Origin: Shinisaurus crocodilurus
Taxonomy: Eukaryota; Chordata; Lepidosauria; Squamata; Shinisauridae
Reading direction: 5' to 3'
Length of the DNA: 64,000 nucleotides
NCBI GenBank assembly: GCA_021292165.1
Contig: JAHFWL010001018.1
Coordinates: forward strand, 1 to 64,000
Position 1 is the stretch's first letter. Each line of letters starts with the position of its first letter. Below, one piece after another: positions 28,274-39,377 of this stretch. The notes under the pieces were generated by a model. The model searched no databases. It had not been told where the DNA came from and saw nothing but the letters and a program-made list of their open reading frames with translations. Both the position numbers and the translations under genes were made by a program.

Positions 28274-30931
28274 ATGCTTCAGCTCCCCTATTGCCCTCCA
28301 GCAATTGAAGGGTATAACTTGTTCAAAAGGAACAGAAGCAACAGAAAGGGAGGTGGAGTTGCACTGTATGTTAAAAATACGTATCTCTGCACAGAGATAC
28401 AGGAAGAGGAGCTTGGCAGCCCCATTGAGAGCATCTGGGTTAAAATAAAGGGGGCAAAGAATAAAACGAACATGGCGGTTGGAGTCTACTACCGACCACC
28501 CAATCAAGGAGAAGATGAGGATGGAACTTTTGAAAAGCAAATTGCCATTGTTTCAAGGAGGCACGATGTGGTAGTAATGGGAGACTTCAATTTCCCTGAT
28601 ATCTGTTGGGAGACTTATTCAGCCAAACATGGCCCCTCCAAGAAATTCCTGACCTGTGTTGCTGATAACTTCCTCCTACAGAAAGTGGAGGAAGGAACTA
28701 GAGGATCGGCTATCCTTGACCTGATTCTAACCAACAGAGACGAGTTAGTGGATAAAGTGGCAGTTTCGGGAACTCTGGGGGAAAGTGACCATGTTATACT
28801 AGAGTTCTTGATTCTAACAGAAGCAAAAGCTGAGTGTAGCCAAACACGTACCCTGGATTTTAGGAAAGCCAATTTTAACAAACTCAGAACAATGATTAGT
28901 AAGATCCCATGGCAAGTGACTCTCACGAGAAAGGGAGCCCAGGAGGGGTGGGAGTTTTTAAAGAAGGAAATTTTAAAGGCACAATTGCAAACAATTCCCA
29001 CAAGGAAAAAAGGCAGAGGGCAACAGAAAAAGCCAATGTGGCTTCACAATAAACTCAAAGATGACCTGAAAACAAAAAAGGACACGTATAGGAAGTGGAA
29101 GGAAGGACAGGCTACAGGGGAAGAGTACAGGCAGGTAGCACAGAACTGCAGGAATAGTGTCAGGAAGGCTAAAGCTGAGAATGAGCTAAGGTTAGCGAGG
29201 AATGCTAAAAGCAACAAAAAAGCTTTCTTCAGATACATGCACAGTAAAAGACAGAAGAAAGAACTGGTGGTTCAACTACGCAATGAGGATGGCAAATTGA
29301 TAACAGAAGACAAAGAAAAGGCAGAAGTGTTCAATTCCTACTTCGGCTCGGTCTTCTCCCAAAAGAGGGTCTATGACCCCCCTGGCAAACCTGAAGTGCA
29401 GACTGAAGGGGCAGAATTGCAGCTTGAGATTGATAGGCAAATGGTCAAGGAGCACCTGATTACTCTGAACGAGTTTAAATCTCCAGGGCCTGATGAGCTG
29501 CATCCTAGAGTAATAAAGGAACTGGCAGAAGAACTCTCAGAACCACTGTCTATTATCTTTGAGAAATCATGGAGGACAGGTGAAGTGCCAGACGACTGGA
29601 GGAGGGCAAATGTTGTTCCCATCTTCAAAAAGGGCAAGAAGGAGGAACCTGGGAACTATAGGCCAGTCAGTCTGACATCAATCCCTGGGAAGATTTTTGA
29701 GCAGATTATAAAGAAGTCAGTCTGCAAGCACCTTGAAAACAATGCAGTGATTACTAGAAGCCAGCATGGATTTGTCAAGAACAAATCCTGTCAGACTAAT
29801 CTGATCTCATTTTTTGATCGGGTAACCTCCCTTGTGGACTGTGGGAATGCTGTGGACATTATATATCTGGACTTCAGCAAAGCTTTCGACAAAGTGCCTC
29901 ATGATATCCTGATTAGTAAGCTAGCTAAGAGTGGGCTAGATGGAACAACTATCAGGTGGATCCACAATTGGCTAAAGAATCGGACTCAAAGAGTGCTTAT
30001 CAATGGTTCCTTCTCAAACTGGGGAGAGGTAACGAGCGGGGTACCACAGGGCTCGGTCCTGGGCCCGGTGCTCTTCAACATTTTTATTAATGACTTGGAT
30101 GAGGAGGTACAGGGAATGCTTATCAAATTTGCAGATGACACAAAGTTGGGTGGAACAGCTAATACTCTGGAAGACAGAAACAAAATTCAAAGTGACCTCG
30201 ATAGGCTGGAGCGCTGGGCCGAAAACAACAGAATGAAATTTAATAGGGATAAATGCCAAGTGCTGCACCTAGGGAGAGGAAACCAAATGCAGAGTTACAG
30301 AATGGGGGACACTTGGCTCAACAATACTACAAGTGAGAAGGATCTTGGAATTGTGGTAGATCACAAACTGAATATGAGCCAGCAATGCGATGTGGCTGCA
30401 AAGAAGGCAAATGCTATTTTGGGCTGTATTAATAGAAGTATAGCTTCCAAATCGCGGGAAGTGATAATTCCCCTTTACTCGGCACTGGTTAGGCCTCATC
30501 TTGAGTACTGCGTCCAGTTCTGGGCACCTCACTTTAAGAAGGACATAGACAAACTGGAGAGGGTTCAGAGGAGGGCAACAAGGATGATAAAGGGACTGGA
30601 AACAAGGCCCTATGAGGAGAGACTGAAAGAACTGGGCATGTTTAGCCTTCAGAAGAGGAGACTGAGGGGAGATATGATCGCACTCTTCCAGTATTTGAAG
30701 GGATGTCACACAGAGGAGGGCAAAGATCTCTTCTCGTTCATCCCAGTTTGCAGGACACGGAATAATGGGCTCAAGTTACAGGAACCTAGATTCCACCTAA
30801 ACATCAGGAAAAATTTCCTGACTGTCAGAGCAATAAGACAATGGAATCAACTACCTAGGGAGGTGGTGGGCTCTCCCAGTCTGGAGGCATTCAAGGTGCA
30901 GCTGGACAGACATCTGTCAGAGATGCTTTGA
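28274..30931 (+). CDS. CR1 LINE ORF2: endonuclease/reverse transcriptase
   Basis: An uninterrupted 885-codon frame. CR1 homology begins at about residue 11 (IEGYNLF), so the first part of the apurinic-like endonuclease is lost. Remaining endonuclease motifs are GVYYRPPN (about 69), VMGDFNFPDICW (about 100) and GESDHVI (about 168). RT motifs: SPGPDELHP (about 405), NYRPVSLTS (about 460), DFSKAFDKVPH (about 535), GVPQGSVLGP (from 589) and the catalytic FADD (from 619). The C-terminal half ends with the [20 protein letters not shown] block. The protein nicks target DNA and copies its RNA there. Lack of any stop over 2.6 kb suggests recent insertion. The ATG used is in flanking or lost sequence, so the start is nominal. 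Confidence 0.93.
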   Translation: MLQLPYCPPAIEGYNLFKRNRSNRKGGGVALYVKNTYLCTEIQEEELGSPIESIWVKIKGAKNKTNMAVGVYYRPPNQGEDEDGTFEKQIAIVSRRHDVVVMGDFNFPDICWETYSAKHGPSKKFLTCVADNFLLQKVEEGTRGSAILDLILTNRDELVDKVAVSGTLGESDHVILEFLILTEAKAECSQTRTLDFRKANFNKLRTMISKIPWQVTLTRKGAQEGWEFLKKEILKAQLQTIPTRKKGRGQQKKPMWLHNKLKDDLKTKKDTYRKWKEGQATGEEYRQVAQNCRNSVRKAKAENELRLARNAKSNKKAFFRYMHSKRQKKELVVQLRNEDGKLITEDKEKAEVFNSYFGSVFSQKRVYDPPGKPEVQTEGAELQLEIDRQMVKEHLITLNEFKSPGPDELHPRVIKELAEELSEPLSIIFEKSWRTGEVPDDWRRANVVPIFKKGKKEEPGNYRPVSLTSIPGKIFEQIIKKSVCKHLENNAVITRSQHGFVKNKSCQTNLISFFDRVTSLVDCGNAVDIIYLDFSKAFDKVPHDILISKLAKSGLDGTTIRWIHNWLKNRTQRVLINGSFSNWGEVTSGVPQGSVLGPVLFNIFINDLDEEVQGMLIKFADDTKLGGTANTLEDRNKIQSDLDRLERWAENNRMKFNRDKCQVLHLGRGNQMQSYRMGDTWLNNTTSEKDLGIVVDHKLNMSQQCDVAAKKANAILGCINRSIASKSREVIIPLYSALVRPHLEYCVQFWAPHFKKDIDKLERVQRRATRMIKGLETRPYEERLKELGMFSLQKRRLRGDMIALFQYLKGCHTEEGKDLFSFIPVCRTRNNGLKLQEPRFHLNIRKNFLTVRAIRQWNQLPREVVGSPSLEAFKVQLDRHLSEML

Positions 30932-31020
30932 CCTGGATTCCTGCATTGAGCAGGGGGTTGGACTCGATGGCCTTGTAGGCCCCTTCCAACTCTACTTTTC
31001 TATGATTCTATGATTCTATG
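28290..31020 (+). mobile_element. CR1 LINE, 5'-truncated
   Basis: It covers the frame above, a short 3' UTR (30932-31000) with 'tggattcctgcattgagcag' and 'ggccccttccaactctac', and the tail TTCTATGATTCTATGATTCT at 31000-31020. That is the 8-bp (ATTCTATG) repeat of sauropsid CR1. The 5' boundary is near 28290-28304. Confidence 0.93.
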
Positions 31021-31402
31021 ACCACCACTCTGGGAATGGCTCCCTTTCCCGCTTCCCGTTCTGTGGGTACGTGCACAAGAGGTAGAGATGGAAAGGGATG
31101 GGATGGCACAGAAAGAACTCTGCAGTCCTGTAAACTTCCCACTTTGGGCTCTGGCTTCTCCAACCATCTGCTCTGGCTCTGCTGTCCATCTGCTGCGCCC
31201 CCCGATTGACTTTTCCCATGGGTCAATGGGCCTTCAGGGGGAAAAGGTTTCCCTGTGTCCTAAAGCGGATTTGCACAGTTGTATTTATCAATGGCTTTTA
31301 CAACCACTTTTTTATGTTTATGTTGAGATGGTACTTGATATATGGTGTCAAGTAGCTTCTAAGAATAAGAAAAATGGGAGAGAGCTCCCAAACAAGCAAG
31401 CA

Positions 31403-32275
31403 AGATAATGCTCAAGGCACAGGAGCCCAAAGGAATGAACGGTCACACACAACAAGGTGGTATTGAAATTATACTCCACAAATTACACCAGAACTTGTAT
31501 ATTAAATAATATGATGCTGAACATAAAATAGACAGAAATGTAAGCCAAACATTAATACACAGGTTGCCACAGGATATAAACAAAACGGAACAATAAATAA
31601 ATTACAAATAACACATATCACAAAATATGACCATAAATAACCAGAAAACAACCATAAATAGCCAGAAAACAGACAAGTGTACCGGTTACAAAATCTTGTT
31701 TCAGTAACTTCATCAGCTAATAAATTTTATTTAAATTCATTATACTGCTTGTATCTTTTCCTTCAATACTGGAGTCATTTCTTCATATAAACACTGTATC
31801 GTGGACCCCATGTCTTGTGTAAGTAAGATCTTAATCCACAGTTGAAACAAGAACTTTTTGGCCTCAGCAGGAGATTCAAAATGAATAACTTCACAGAGAA
31901 TTTTTCACTCAACTTTTATATCTTTGATGTCCTTGATCCAAGACCAATCTTACTCCAGAGCAGACTATAAATTTGTCATCCCTACTCCCACTGCATATGG
32001 AATACTGGAAAACAGAAATACTGTTTTCTGGCTATTTATGGTTGTTTTCTGGTTATTTATGGTCATATTTTGTGATATGTGTTATTTGTAATTTATTTAT
32101 TGTTACATTTTGTTTATATCCTGTGGCAAACTGTGTATTAATGTTTGGCTTACATTTCTGTATATTTTTGTTCAGCATCATATTATTTAATATACAAGTT
32201 CTGGTGTAATTTGTGGAGTATAATTTCAATACCTTCTTGTTGTGTGACCGTTCATTCCTTTGGGTTCCTGTGCCT
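31403..32275. repeat. Large inverted repeat, arms of about 270 bp
   Basis: The left arm (about 31408-31680, 'gctcaaggcacaggagccc' to 'aaccataaatagccagaaaa') is the near-perfect complement of the right arm (about 32020-32275). The arms differ at scattered bases. The spacer of about 340 bp (31681-32019) is unlike the arms and reads like L1 3' or antisense LINE sequence. The arms do not encode a protein. Confidence 0.85.
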
Positions 32276-32295
32276 TGAGCATTGTCAAGTACCTT

Positions 32296-32664
32296 CTAAA
32301 CATAAGCGTATACAAAACTTTCCTTGATGTTCATACATAGTGTGCTTTTTGGGTTGATCTTCCAAATCCACTTCCATACTTTCTGGTCAATATTTCTTCC
32401 TAAATCCTTTTCCCACTTGACCTGGTATGAGTTCTTCCTTACATCTTGTTTAGCCAGTATTCTATAGACTTGACTTAATGTTCCCCTGGATAAATTACCT
32501 GCAATTATCCTTTCAAATTTAGAACAGTCCCTCAAGGAATCGTATTCAGCTATTAAATTTACAATTATGTGTCTCTCCTGTAAGTATTGGAAAAGCAGAA
32601 TACAGTTTTGCCCAGTTTGTTCGTTAATTTCCCTATAACTCTTGACAAGCCCGTTTCTGAGCAA
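32296..32664 (-). pseudogene. L1-type ORF2 C-terminal fragment
   Basis: The 122-residue minus-strand frame contains 'KWEKDLGRNIDQKVWKWIW', which matches the 'W.KDLG..I....W..IW' pattern seen downstream of the RT in L1-clade ORF2 proteins. Upstream and downstream parts are missing or moved by the inverted repeat at 31403-32275. Confidence 0.65.
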
Positions 32665-33510
32665 TTTCCTTATCTCAATTAAATAATTTAATGAGGCAGA
32701 TAATGTTGAAAAGTGTCTCTGCCTCTAAAACCGGTCATGGATTAGTGGAAAAACAACAGGGCCGCCTTCACAAATGATAGCAAAAGCACGTTGGCAATGA
32801 GGGCTAAGGGAAAAGGCAGGATGGAAATGTCTTAAATAAATTAATTTCCCAAATCTGTAATGTGAAAGTAAATCCTAAATGAGTTAGAACTTACAATCCA
32901 TTTTCAAATGATCCTCTCTTGCTTTCTAAACTGCACTAACAGTGTAATTAGTTCTCCTGGAGTGCAGGAGAAGCTCCTTAACTAACATATGTGAATATGC
33001 AGATAGATATTGAAAAAAATCAGAACACCAACCATTTTCTGCTCTTCAGCAAGCAGCTTATGCAAGGCCTGTCTCACAGTCTGTATTTGGTCAGGTCTCG
33101 AGTGTATTTGTACAGTGTGGGTTTGTTTGTCCCTGGACTGGCCTTTGATCTCTGTTTGTTCACATCCATTAGCTTTCAAAAGACCATTAGTATGCCTGGT
33201 TTTGGAGGGCTTAGCCAACTGAACGATAAAAGCTTCACTTGGCTTAGCTTTTATCTGCTTGCATTTATTTCCCAAGTCCAAAGCCAAAGACAATGTTCTG
33301 AGCTTGTAATGAGAGGGACGCTTCTCTCTAGAACCAGAGAGCTGTACACAATTAAGTCAGGTTTATTTGTGCTCCCTTCTACGAAACAGGCTCACTGAGA
33401 GAAGCCGTACGGTTCAGATGCCACTTAGAACTCACTGTATTTGCTATAATGTACCTGCTAAGAGTCACAGAAACTGTTATCAGCACATTCGTACCACGGA
33501 TCACAGTTTA
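32665..33510. other. Unassigned region
   Basis: No recognised repeat. A minus-strand frame at 32982-33293 (103 codons) has a balanced composition with a helix-like stretch 'DQIQTVRQALHKLLAEEQKM' but no family I recognise. It might be a host exon or a decayed element. Confidence 0.3.
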
Positions 33511-33519
33511 AGACTGGCT

Positions 33520-33655
33520 TCCCAAACCTGGTGCCCTCCAGAGGTTTTGGACTTCAGTTGCCATCAGCCCCAGCCAGCATGACCAATGGTCAGGAATTCT
33601 GGGAGTTGTAATCAAAAACAAGCTGGAGGGCACCAGCTTGGGAAGGCTGGTTTAG
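33520..33655. mobile_element. Old hAT MITE ('GGTGCCCTCCAGA' type)
   Basis: 'cccaaacctggtgccctcc' at the left and 'ggagggcaccagcttgggaa' at the right form inverted ends around 'cagttgccatcagccccagcc' and 'gaattctgggagttgtaatc'. This is the older, diverged relative of the palindromic MITEs. Similar relics are at 51634-51752, 54133-54300 and 63580-63635. Confidence 0.7.
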
Positions 33656-33937
33656 GCTGGTTTTAACAGAGTTCCCCCCCCCCCACTTTCTGTAGAGGAA
33701 TCCAATATTTTAATGTAGCTGGGTTAGGACACTACTGTACTGTCTGTGCTCACACCCCACACCCCCAGAAAACCTCCCAAAAGGTAGCAGCAAAGAGAAG
33801 AGGTGCTGCCTTTGTCTAAGTTCCTATTTCCTGTTGAATTGGTCATATTCTGTTGCTTTAACAGCAGCCTGACTGGACAACTCTTCAAATGAATCAGTCT
33901 TGCAGCCTTTTAGTCTCTCACACAGAAGAATAAGCAA

Positions 33938-34173
33938 TTGTGGCGTAGTGGTCAGAGTGTTGGGCTGGGACTCAGGAGATCCGGGTTCTAGTCCCCGCTC
34001 GGCCATGAAGCTCACTGGGTGACTTTGGGCCAGTCACTGACTCTCAGCCAGCCTAACCTACCTCACAGGGTTGTTGTGAGGATAAAATGGAGAGGAGGAT
34101 GAGGATTATGTAAGCCGCCTTGGGTTCCTTGCAGGGAAAAAAGGTGGGGTATAAATATAATAAATAAATAAAT
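33938..34173 (+). mobile_element. Sauria-type SINE, full length
   Basis: A tRNA-related head has A-box-like TGGCGTAGTGG (33940-33950) and B-box-like GGGTTCTAGTCCC (about 33983-33995). It is followed by 'tcggccatgaagctcactgg', 'ctcacagggttgttgtgagg', 'aagccgccttgggttcc' and an (AATA)n tail. This order is that of the squamate Sauria SINE, whose tail is shared with a Bov-B/RTE partner LINE. Truncated copies are at 45015-45213 and 58678-58830. Confidence 0.85.
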
Positions 34174-34874
34174 ACCGGTAAATGCATTTGAGCAAATCTG
34201 TGGTGTTTTTTTCCCCATGAGACCTTGAGGCCATTGTTCTGTACGCAAAAAAGATAATGCAGATACATCCATTTGTCAGCTCCCAGAATGGAAACCAAGT
34301 GTGTGAAAGTACAAGGGCCAAACAAAACAAAAGCCAACTCCCTCACATCAGCCGGTTGATTTTATTGACATCTTAAAAAAAAAAACACACACACCCAGGA
34401 ACAGGTTGCTCCTCAGGGGCCTTTCCCCATTTACTGATAATTCTTACTTAGAAAAGTGCAGTTGCTATGACTACGGCGCAGAGGATGGGTGACGGAAAGG
34501 GGCCAAGTTCTTATTATTACAAGCCAAAGGTACTGTAATTTTTCAAGTGGGACTGAGTTGAAAGTGCGTTTGTGGTTTAAGCTGCCTTCACGTAGCAGCT
34601 CAGGTTGACGATCCTCGCCGCAAGACAGTGCCTACTCCTTTACACGCTTCAGGGCACTGTTAGGGATCCCATGCTGCTCCTCTCCTTTTCCTGTCTGCCA
34701 TAGCTATTGGGCCTTTAGTTTTGCCCTATGGCAGGTGGGGGAGGAGGCCAAGCAAGAGGTATGTATGACAGCTGCAGTCTTGGCGGGGATCTACACCCAA
34801 TGTCATACTGTCCGTGTCATCAGAGTGGGGCTTTATGCGTCTTGCACATTCATTCTCAACTCATAGCACACATG
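34174..34874. other. Unassigned flank of Harbinger region
   Basis: No gene was recognised. A local inverted pair 'ccatagctattgggcc' / 'gccctatggcagg' lies at 34698-34738. The left terminus of the Harbinger element may lie here or beyond 35305, but no end could be matched to the right side. Confidence 0.35.
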
Positions 34875-34882
34875 GTTTCATT

Positions 34883-35297
34883 CAGGAACGGTGCAGGGCT
34901 GTTTGGCGCCCTAGGCCAAATTATATTAGGCGCCCCCCCTCGTGCCATGGGGGGGGCTCCGGAGCAAAGCAGCCCTGCTCTGCAACACCCCCCGCGCGCG
35001 TGCGCGACCGCGCGCCCGTCCGCCAACCACCTACCTTCCCACCGCCCCCGCTGCTGGCTGCTGCTGCCGCCGCCTCCTCCTCCAACACGATGGTAGGTAG
35101 GTGGTTGGCGGGCGGGCGCGCGCGGGGGGGGGGTTTGCGGCGGCGGCAGCGGCCAGCAAGCGGGCGGGGAGGCGCGGCGGAGGCAGCAGGCAGGGCAGGA
35201 GCGCGCCGGAGGCGAGGAAGGGGCGCAGAGTTTGCGCCCTCTTCCGCCACGCGCCCTAGGCAGCCGCCTGGGTCTGCCTAGCGTAGCGCCGGCCCTG
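34883..35297. mobile_element. GC-rich hAT ('CAGGGCCGGTGC' family), copy 3
   Basis: The 415-bp element starts CAGGAACGGTGCAGGGC and ends GTAGCGCCGGCCCTG, with TSD GTTTCATT exact at 34875-34882 and 35298-35305. The core has GC-rich inverted stretches ('gcgcgcgtgcgcgaccgcgc'). It sits just upstream of, or within, the Harbinger. Confidence 0.9.
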
Positions 35298-35549
35298 GTT
35301 TCATTCATTTACCTGCATCACACGTAACACCCCTAGTGCCAATATTCGGTGTTGTTAGTTTGATGACTTTTGTGATTGCCTATTAGAATATTATGGTTTG
35401 CCTTATCACACATGCCCCCCCAGTCATTGTATATTTCTTCTAAAGTGTCTTGCACCTGTGCAGGAGTGAAGGAACGCAGTGGGCGGGGATTTCTTCGTCG
35501 TCGTTTGTGTTTTCTGCAACAATGGATGCCCCGGGCATTTCTTACGATA

Positions 35550-36604
35550 TGTTGTCTTACGTCCGTGCCATTGCTGTTGCAGTTAATTTATTTCTGCTGT
35601 ACAGGCATATGTACAGCTAGAGACCAAAGTTGCGGTAAGGAGGAGGTGTCGTATACGTGCCAGAATCCCAAAGATTTTCCAGTGTTACTGGGTCCCGCCA
35701 ACAAGTGAGGACTGGTGGGAGAATTTTCTGCTGCAGGTGTGGGATGACGAACGATGCACAGACATTCCATATGTCATGGAATACTCTTTTCAAAATAGTA
35801 GAAGAGCTACGCCCTGCACTCGAGGGAAAACTCCTACCCATCAGTGTAGAAAAGCGTGTAGCACTCGCAATTTCGAAGCTAGCAAATACCGGGTTCTATA
35901 AAACAGTTCAAAGTTGATAGATCCACAGTTGCCAAAATCTTTATCGAGGTGTGCCTTGCAATGGAGCATCTTCTACTTCTGCGTACAGTCTGGCTTGGCA
36001 ATATTAGGAAGGTCAGTACTCGACTTCCTTATCTGTTTCCTTATAGTCATTCTTGTGCACCTGCGCAGCAATGCATGGACAGCTGCACTCCGTGGGTGTG
36101 TTGGTGTTATGATGTGTACTTGTAGCAGTCTGAATGTTGACCTATGGGTTTCATTGGTGTTTACAGTAATATCCATTGTTTTTTCAGCTAATGGATGGAT
36201 TCGAGAAGCAGGTATTCCCTCACTACATCAGTCCTTTTGATGGTACACATGTTGTTATAATTTCTCCCATACGTCAGGGAAATTATTTCATTAACAGAAA
36301 GAACTACTATTCCATGATACTCCAAGGTACCACTGACCAAACTGGGAGATTTATTAATGACAAGATTGGCTGAAGTAGTAAAAATCACGATGCCTACATC
36401 TTCAGAAACTCTGCACTGTGCAAAAAGCTATGGATGCTGGTGCATTTGTGCCTGGGAACCCGACCATGACATTGAGGGAGGGGGGCATTAAATACCCCCA
36501 CTAATTGTGGCTGATAGTGCTTATCCTGTACATGGATGGCTTATGAAGTCTCATGGAGGGACAACTGATCTGCAGCTAGCTCATTTCAATTACTGCATTG
36601 AGAG
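35550..36604 (+). pseudogene. Harbinger DDE transposase, main part
   Basis: A PIF/Harbinger transposase. The N-terminal piece 'PPTSEDWWENFLLQVWD' is at about 35694-35745, then after a frameshift 'VEELRPALEGKLLPISVEKRVALAISKLANTG' (35790-35900). After another shift comes 'DRSTVAKIFIEVCLAMEH' (about 35919-35970). A likely intron follows, with acceptor TTTTTTCAG at 36179-36187, then 'LMDGFEKQVFPH...DGTHVVI' with a catalytic Asp, 'NRKNYYSMILQG', and after a gap 'LIVADSAYPVHGWLMK' carrying the second Asp (about 36505-36550). Several frameshifts make it inactive. The last part is cut by the LTR at 36605. Confidence 0.82.
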
Positions 36605-37375
36605 TGTTGCCGGCACCAAAAAGGTGTCCTCTCCCGGCAAAGTGGTGGTCCTTACCTCAGTATGCCCTGCCCAATAAACACACTTGAGTTAGAGAAGGGA
36701 AACTAACTTTATTTAAGGCCTTAAGTAGGCTCTAGGAGTCTGTGACTCAAATCAAGAGCTCCATTTCAAGTTCTTCCTGGATCTTTTATACAGCATGGAA
36801 TCAGATACAGGTTTGCATCACATACAGTCATTTTACATACAGTTGCGTAGAAAAACATTCTTATCATGACCTCTCACATACATTCACCAACTTCCTCTGC
36901 CCTTCTCTGGTACATACATTTGCTCCTGTTCCTTGTCTATCAGTACAATTCTATCTTGTCCTGTTCTTTGGAAAGTACACGCATCAGTCTGATGCTAGCA
37001 ACCCCCCTTCCCTCCGCCTTTCGCTTTACTTCTCTCACATTCCTTTTGCAATTCTCTTATCAGTGCATGCCCTTTGTACACACTTTGCCATTCTTCGGCC
37101 TCTTCCCCCTCCCATCTACTGCAGCCATCAAGACTGCCTGTAACTTCACTTTTCTCTCTCTTACATTTCAATTCAGATTTCTTTGCAACTTTAGCAAGCA
37201 GTTTCACAGAACAGCAAGAAAGCAAGAAACAATTTTACAGAAAGCAGAAAACAAGAATGCAAGATTCTCTAGTCAGGCCTAGCTAAACATTAGAACAGGA
37301 GTACAAATTCACATGGTCTCCAACAAGAGTGAAACCACTCAGGCCACACAAGTGTCCAAGGCACTATCCCCCACA
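36605..37375 (-). mobile_element. Likely solo LTR inside Harbinger transposase
   Basis: On the minus strand it starts TGTGGGGGATAGTGCC and ends GGTGCCGGCAACA, the TG...CA layout. AATAAAG (about 36705-36711) lies roughly 100 bp before the end, as a polyadenylation signal between U3 and R. The transposase reading stops at its left border and a weak RLHC...ENLNNVM reading resumes after it. No matching TSD was found, so the right border is an inference. Confidence 0.5.
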
Positions 37376-37470
37376 ATAGAAAAGCTTCACTGTGATAAGA
37401 CACTGAAAACCAGATCATATTGCTGTCAGGAAAACCTCAACAATGTTATGAATTGTACAGTGGGTGCAGT
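37376..37470 (+). pseudogene. Harbinger transposase C-terminal remnant
   Basis: The reading 'KLHCDKTLKTRSYCCQENLNNVMNC' fits the spacing of the last conserved block of Harbinger transposases (a basic Leu-rich strand followed by 'N.I..C..LHN'), about 20 residues after the expected third acidic region. The match is weak and partly inferred from position. Confidence 0.4.
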
Positions 37471-38079
37471 GTCTCATTATACGCTGCGCCATGTCGTCCC
37501 CGGCCTTTCGGTTCTTCCCGTTTCAGATGAATGCCATGCTTGTTGCGGGCGGCAGTGTGGCCTTGTGGTTTGGAATTCCTCGGTCTGAAAAAAAGGAAGG
37601 ATGACCCATGAGCTGAACAGATGTATGTGCAGATGACTGGGAGTTTGTGCTGTTGGGTGCCTTGTATGTCGAGTTGCAACCCCTACTGCATTACCCAGAA
37701 ATACGTTCAGAAGAACAGAAGGAAATGTGCATGTGGGTGGACTTGGCGTGCCAATGCTCTTAGTGCTGCAACCAAGGCTGCAACTGCGGGTTCAGGTTCC
37801 CCAAACAGAGTACGAGCCAAGACATCTGTGCGATTCACAGAGGCAGTGCAGGGAGAAACAGGCACACCGACCACAACCGTGCAATCGTCTTCTGTTGTCA
37901 TTGTATTTCTAAAGGGTCTGCAACCAGCCCTGCGGGCCAAACTTAATAAGGAATAGTTCTGTAGGCAATGTGTAAGTCCGTACTAACTAACCCCTTTCTC
38001 ATTAAAGGGAATTGGTATATCACCGACACAGGTGCTATGCAGTTTGCATGTCTCTGGAGTTATGCGTGACAACATTTCA

Positions 38080-38186
38080 AGTGGCAGTCCAACATACCTG
38101 GCTGGTTCCACCTCAGCATCCTTTTCTGGTGTTGCTGTGACAGCGCTGCTTGCTCCCAGATCTGAAATGGGAGGAATGGTTTCAGG
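38080..38186 (-). pseudogene. Possible Harbinger Myb-protein downstream exon
   Basis: On the minus strand an open reading 'ETIPPISDLGASSAV...PEKDAEVEPARYVG' has the acidic, Pro/Ser-rich look of the linker following the Myb/SANT domain in Harbinger accessory proteins. The hAT at 38187 interrupts its start. Function is inferred from position only. Confidence 0.35.
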
Positions 38187-38398
38187 CAGCGGAGGCTGGT
38201 GACGCCAAGTTCGGTGGGGCTCCTAATCCACTGCAGGTTTTATTTGGACCTTTATAGGAGCTATCCATGGTGCTGAACTCCAACCCCCCACAATAGGTTC
38301 ACCACCACGGAGCAGCATGGATAGCTCCTATAAAGCTCCAAATAAAAGCTGTGATGGATTAGGAGCCCCACCAACATAGGAGTCACCAGGCTCCACTG
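38187..38398. mobile_element. hAT MITE ('CAGCGGAGGCTGG' family), complete
   Basis: The 212-bp element has ends CAGCGGAGGCTGGTGAC and GTCACCAGGCTCCACTG. The flanking 8-mers GTTTCAGG (38179-38186) and ATTTCAGG (38399-38406) match at 7 of 8 bases. The body is largely an inverted repeat ('tttataggagctatccatgg' versus 'catggatagctcctataaag'). It is inserted in the Harbinger second gene. The truncated copy is at 8322-8508. Confidence 0.88.
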
Positions 38399-39377
38399 AT
38401 TTCAGGTGAGCAGCTCAACCACCTAGTAAGTGATTGTTTTGTCTTGTGCGTCAAACAACTTGTTCTAATACGTTTCCTGAAGTGCATCCTGGGTTACATT
38501 TTCCTCCACAGAAGGCACAGACATGCTTCCTTTGCTAAAACACTGATCTCTCACCAGCAGAGAGAGCTCATACCTGCGCTAGCAATGTGGAAAGGAATCG
38601 TGTGTGTCCGTATCCTTATGTGCAAACACTGCACAGTGAGTTAACATAGGACTGGTGATTGATGCAAGGCAGTACCGAGCAGTGTTTGCAACTGATGATT
38701 TCATGGGTTGAAAAAGAGATCAAACCGGTGTCAACCCATTCAAGGTTCAGAGAAGTGTAGCCTTCAAAGGGACTGTTACGTCTTTTCAGAAAAATATATA
38801 TATGCTTGCTCACCATGCCTTGCTTGGTGTCGCTCTCAGCTTGAATTTTGTGAACGGGTCTGCTGCTTTGATTATCTTGGTCGTCGTCACCTTTAAAAAG
38901 GGAACAGCATGTACAATTTCACGACTAGCAGTACCCATGTAGGAGGAGAGTAACTATATATGTTATTCATTAGTATGGGATAGCAATAAGAAGGAGTGAT
39001 TGCAAAGTGGAGTACACACTTCGTTTTGACACTGAAGGAGAAGAACAATGAAACCGATCTCTGCCTGTGGAGATGGGAGGGTGAAGATAGTCACGCTTAC
39101 ATGGTCACTGGATTATGGTTCAATCTATGTGCAATTTTCAAGCTATTGTCAGTATTGAGTTATGAAATAGAGAAGCAAGGCACTACTGTCAACATGACCT
39201 TTCTGCATATGTTAGATGGAAGTAGTAAACAAAACATTTTTAATTATTTCTGTAAGAGGAAATGTTGAATGATATACACATATAGGGGCAGCAACTGCTT
39301 CAGCCTTACATTTGGAGCAAGACTAACAAAAACAGTCTTAGCAGAGATAGACACTGAAGACGTGCGGGCAAAGAATA

